DNA from: Streptomyces sp. NRRL F-6131
Lineage (GTDB): Bacteria; Actinomycetota; Actinomycetes; Streptomycetales; Streptomycetaceae
Direction of reading: 5' to 3'
Length of the DNA stretch: 64,000 nucleotides
Assembly (NCBI GenBank): GCA_000719695.1
Contig: JOHN01000037.1
Location: forward strand, 62,001-126,000
Part shown: piece after piece, positions 63,441 to 64,000 of the stretch
Numbering within the stretch: the stretch's first letter is position 1
How the letters are laid out: the number at the start of each line of letters is the position of its first letter
Notes under the pieces: model-generated
What the model was told of the DNA's origin: nothing
Seen by the model: the letters and a program-made list of their open reading frames with translations, nothing else
The model's database searches: none
Program-made: the position numbers and the translations under genes

Positions 63441-64000
63441 GTGTCGACCGACGGATGGAAGAACTTCGGCAAGCACGGCGCCGACCTCGACCCCGGCAAC
63501 GTCCACGGCAAGATCGCCCTCGGCCGCGCCCTCGAAGACGCCCTCGAGCGCATGATCATCGACGGCGGCATCAAATCCCCGCCCACCACCCGCCGCGGCC
63601 TGACCGCCCGCATGCGCTACCTCACCACCACCAAAGGCGGCCCGGCCGCCCTCGCCGACGCCGGCATCACCGCCACCCCCGCCACCATCCGCGCCTGGAC
63701 CCGCGGCACCCAGCGACCCCGCCCCGCCAACCTCGAAGCCATCGACACCGCCTACTGGAACCTGCGCGCGGCCAACGTCCTCGCCAACCCCGGCGGCTTC
63801 AAACAACACCTCAACAACAACGGCCACGGCACCCGAGTCGAAATCCACCCCATCAACCAAGAACCCGTCACCCCCAAGCACCGCCGCGACAACCTGCGCC
63901 TGCGCACCATCCAGGTCCGCTACGTCTGGGACGAGGCGGTCGATGCCATGGTCGCCGGTGACGAGGCCAAGCTGGAGGAGATCTGGGACGACGTCATCGC
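63441..64000 (+). CDS. Tpg-like terminal protein / HTH protein (partial)
   Basis: 186 codons are visible before the window ends. The start is GTG 63441, three bases after the previous stop. After a short helix (KIALGRALEDALERMIIDGG) comes TRRGLTARMRYLTTTKGGPA then ALADAGITATPATIRAWTRG with TQRPRPANLEAIDTAYWNLR, a helix-turn-helix similar to the thumb/HTH segment of Tpg (RMRYL....KG......LGVS..TV.R...G...RP). The following RVEIHPINQEP and RRDNLRLRTIQVRYVWDEAV match the position of the Tpg strand region (v..r..... D...R.lTv.lp). Tpg caps the 5' ends of linear Streptomyces DNA and primes end synthesis. Its position directly after a Tap-like gene is the tap-tpg order. Confidence 0.55.
   Translation, partial: MSTDGWKNFGKHGADLDPGNVHGKIALGRALEDALERMIIDGGIKSPPTTRRGLTARMRYLTTTKGGPAALADAGITATPATIRAWTRGTQRPRPANLEAIDTAYWNLRAANVLANPGGFKQHLNNNGHGTRVEIHPINQEPVTPKHRRDNLRLRTIQVRYVWDEAVDAMVAGDEAKLEEIWDDVI

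Noticed and set aside
1..64000. tRNA, rRNA or riboswitch
   Set aside because: I read for cloverleaf arms, CCA ends and known leader motifs in the gaps and saw none that I could support.

Overview
The window is high-GC actinomycete DNA. Codon use, GTG starts, GTGA and ATGA stop/start overlaps and the families present (HxlR, DUF4265, NB-ARC-TPR, CHAT-TPR, terpene-type P450) fit Streptomyces or Kitasatospora. The right edge carries a gene resembling Streptomyces telomere-associated protein Tap, fused to a DnaB-like domain, followed by a Tpg-like gene. This suggests a linear replicon: a linear plasmid, or a chromosome arm near its end.

Left part (1-9.8 kb): the end of a photolyase-related gene, a small membrane protein, a divergent HxlR regulator/MFS exporter pair and two linked unknown genes, set among broken genes (PAS, crtU-like FAD enzyme, IS5 transposase, DUF4230, RHS). 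9.8-14.3 kb: a tightly coupled operon on the minus strand encoding a TPR-CHAT caspase-like protease, a small Cys-rich protein and a membrane protein. 14.3-22.9 kb: an IS630 scar, an alpha/beta-hydrolase-like protein without its nucleophile, an HNH endonuclease lying between inverted repeats, and a two-gene terpene set (isoprenyl diphosphate synthase plus P450). 23.1-26.1 kb: a small partner gene and an NB-ARC-TPR gene whose 3' end is lost at a junction with AT-richer repeated DNA.

The core (25.9-54 kb) looks like a Tn7-like transposon loaded with conflict genes. The putative left end at 25932 starts TGT and has three imperfect repeats. On the minus strand lie tniQ, tnsA-like, tnsB (DDE) and tnsC, followed by a helicase-nuclease and an AbiTii-like gene. 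On the other side of tniQ, divergently, is a helicase with eight helicase-associated repeats. Next come a three-gene minus-strand module (small protein, nuclease-helicase fusion, and a 905-residue protein ending in a TerD domain) that I cannot match to a named defence system, and then a complete plus-strand pPIWI-RE module (REase, DinG-like helicase, PIWI-RE protein). I could not locate the right end of the element.

Right part (54-64 kb): a PD-(D/E)XK nuclease, a zinc-ribbon protein with a GIY-YIG-like domain, a DUF4265 gene, an IS21-family element with istA, istB and an unusual third zinc-ribbon gene, and finally the Tap/DnaB-like plus Tpg-like pair. As a whole the window reads as an accessory region of defence genes and mobile elements.
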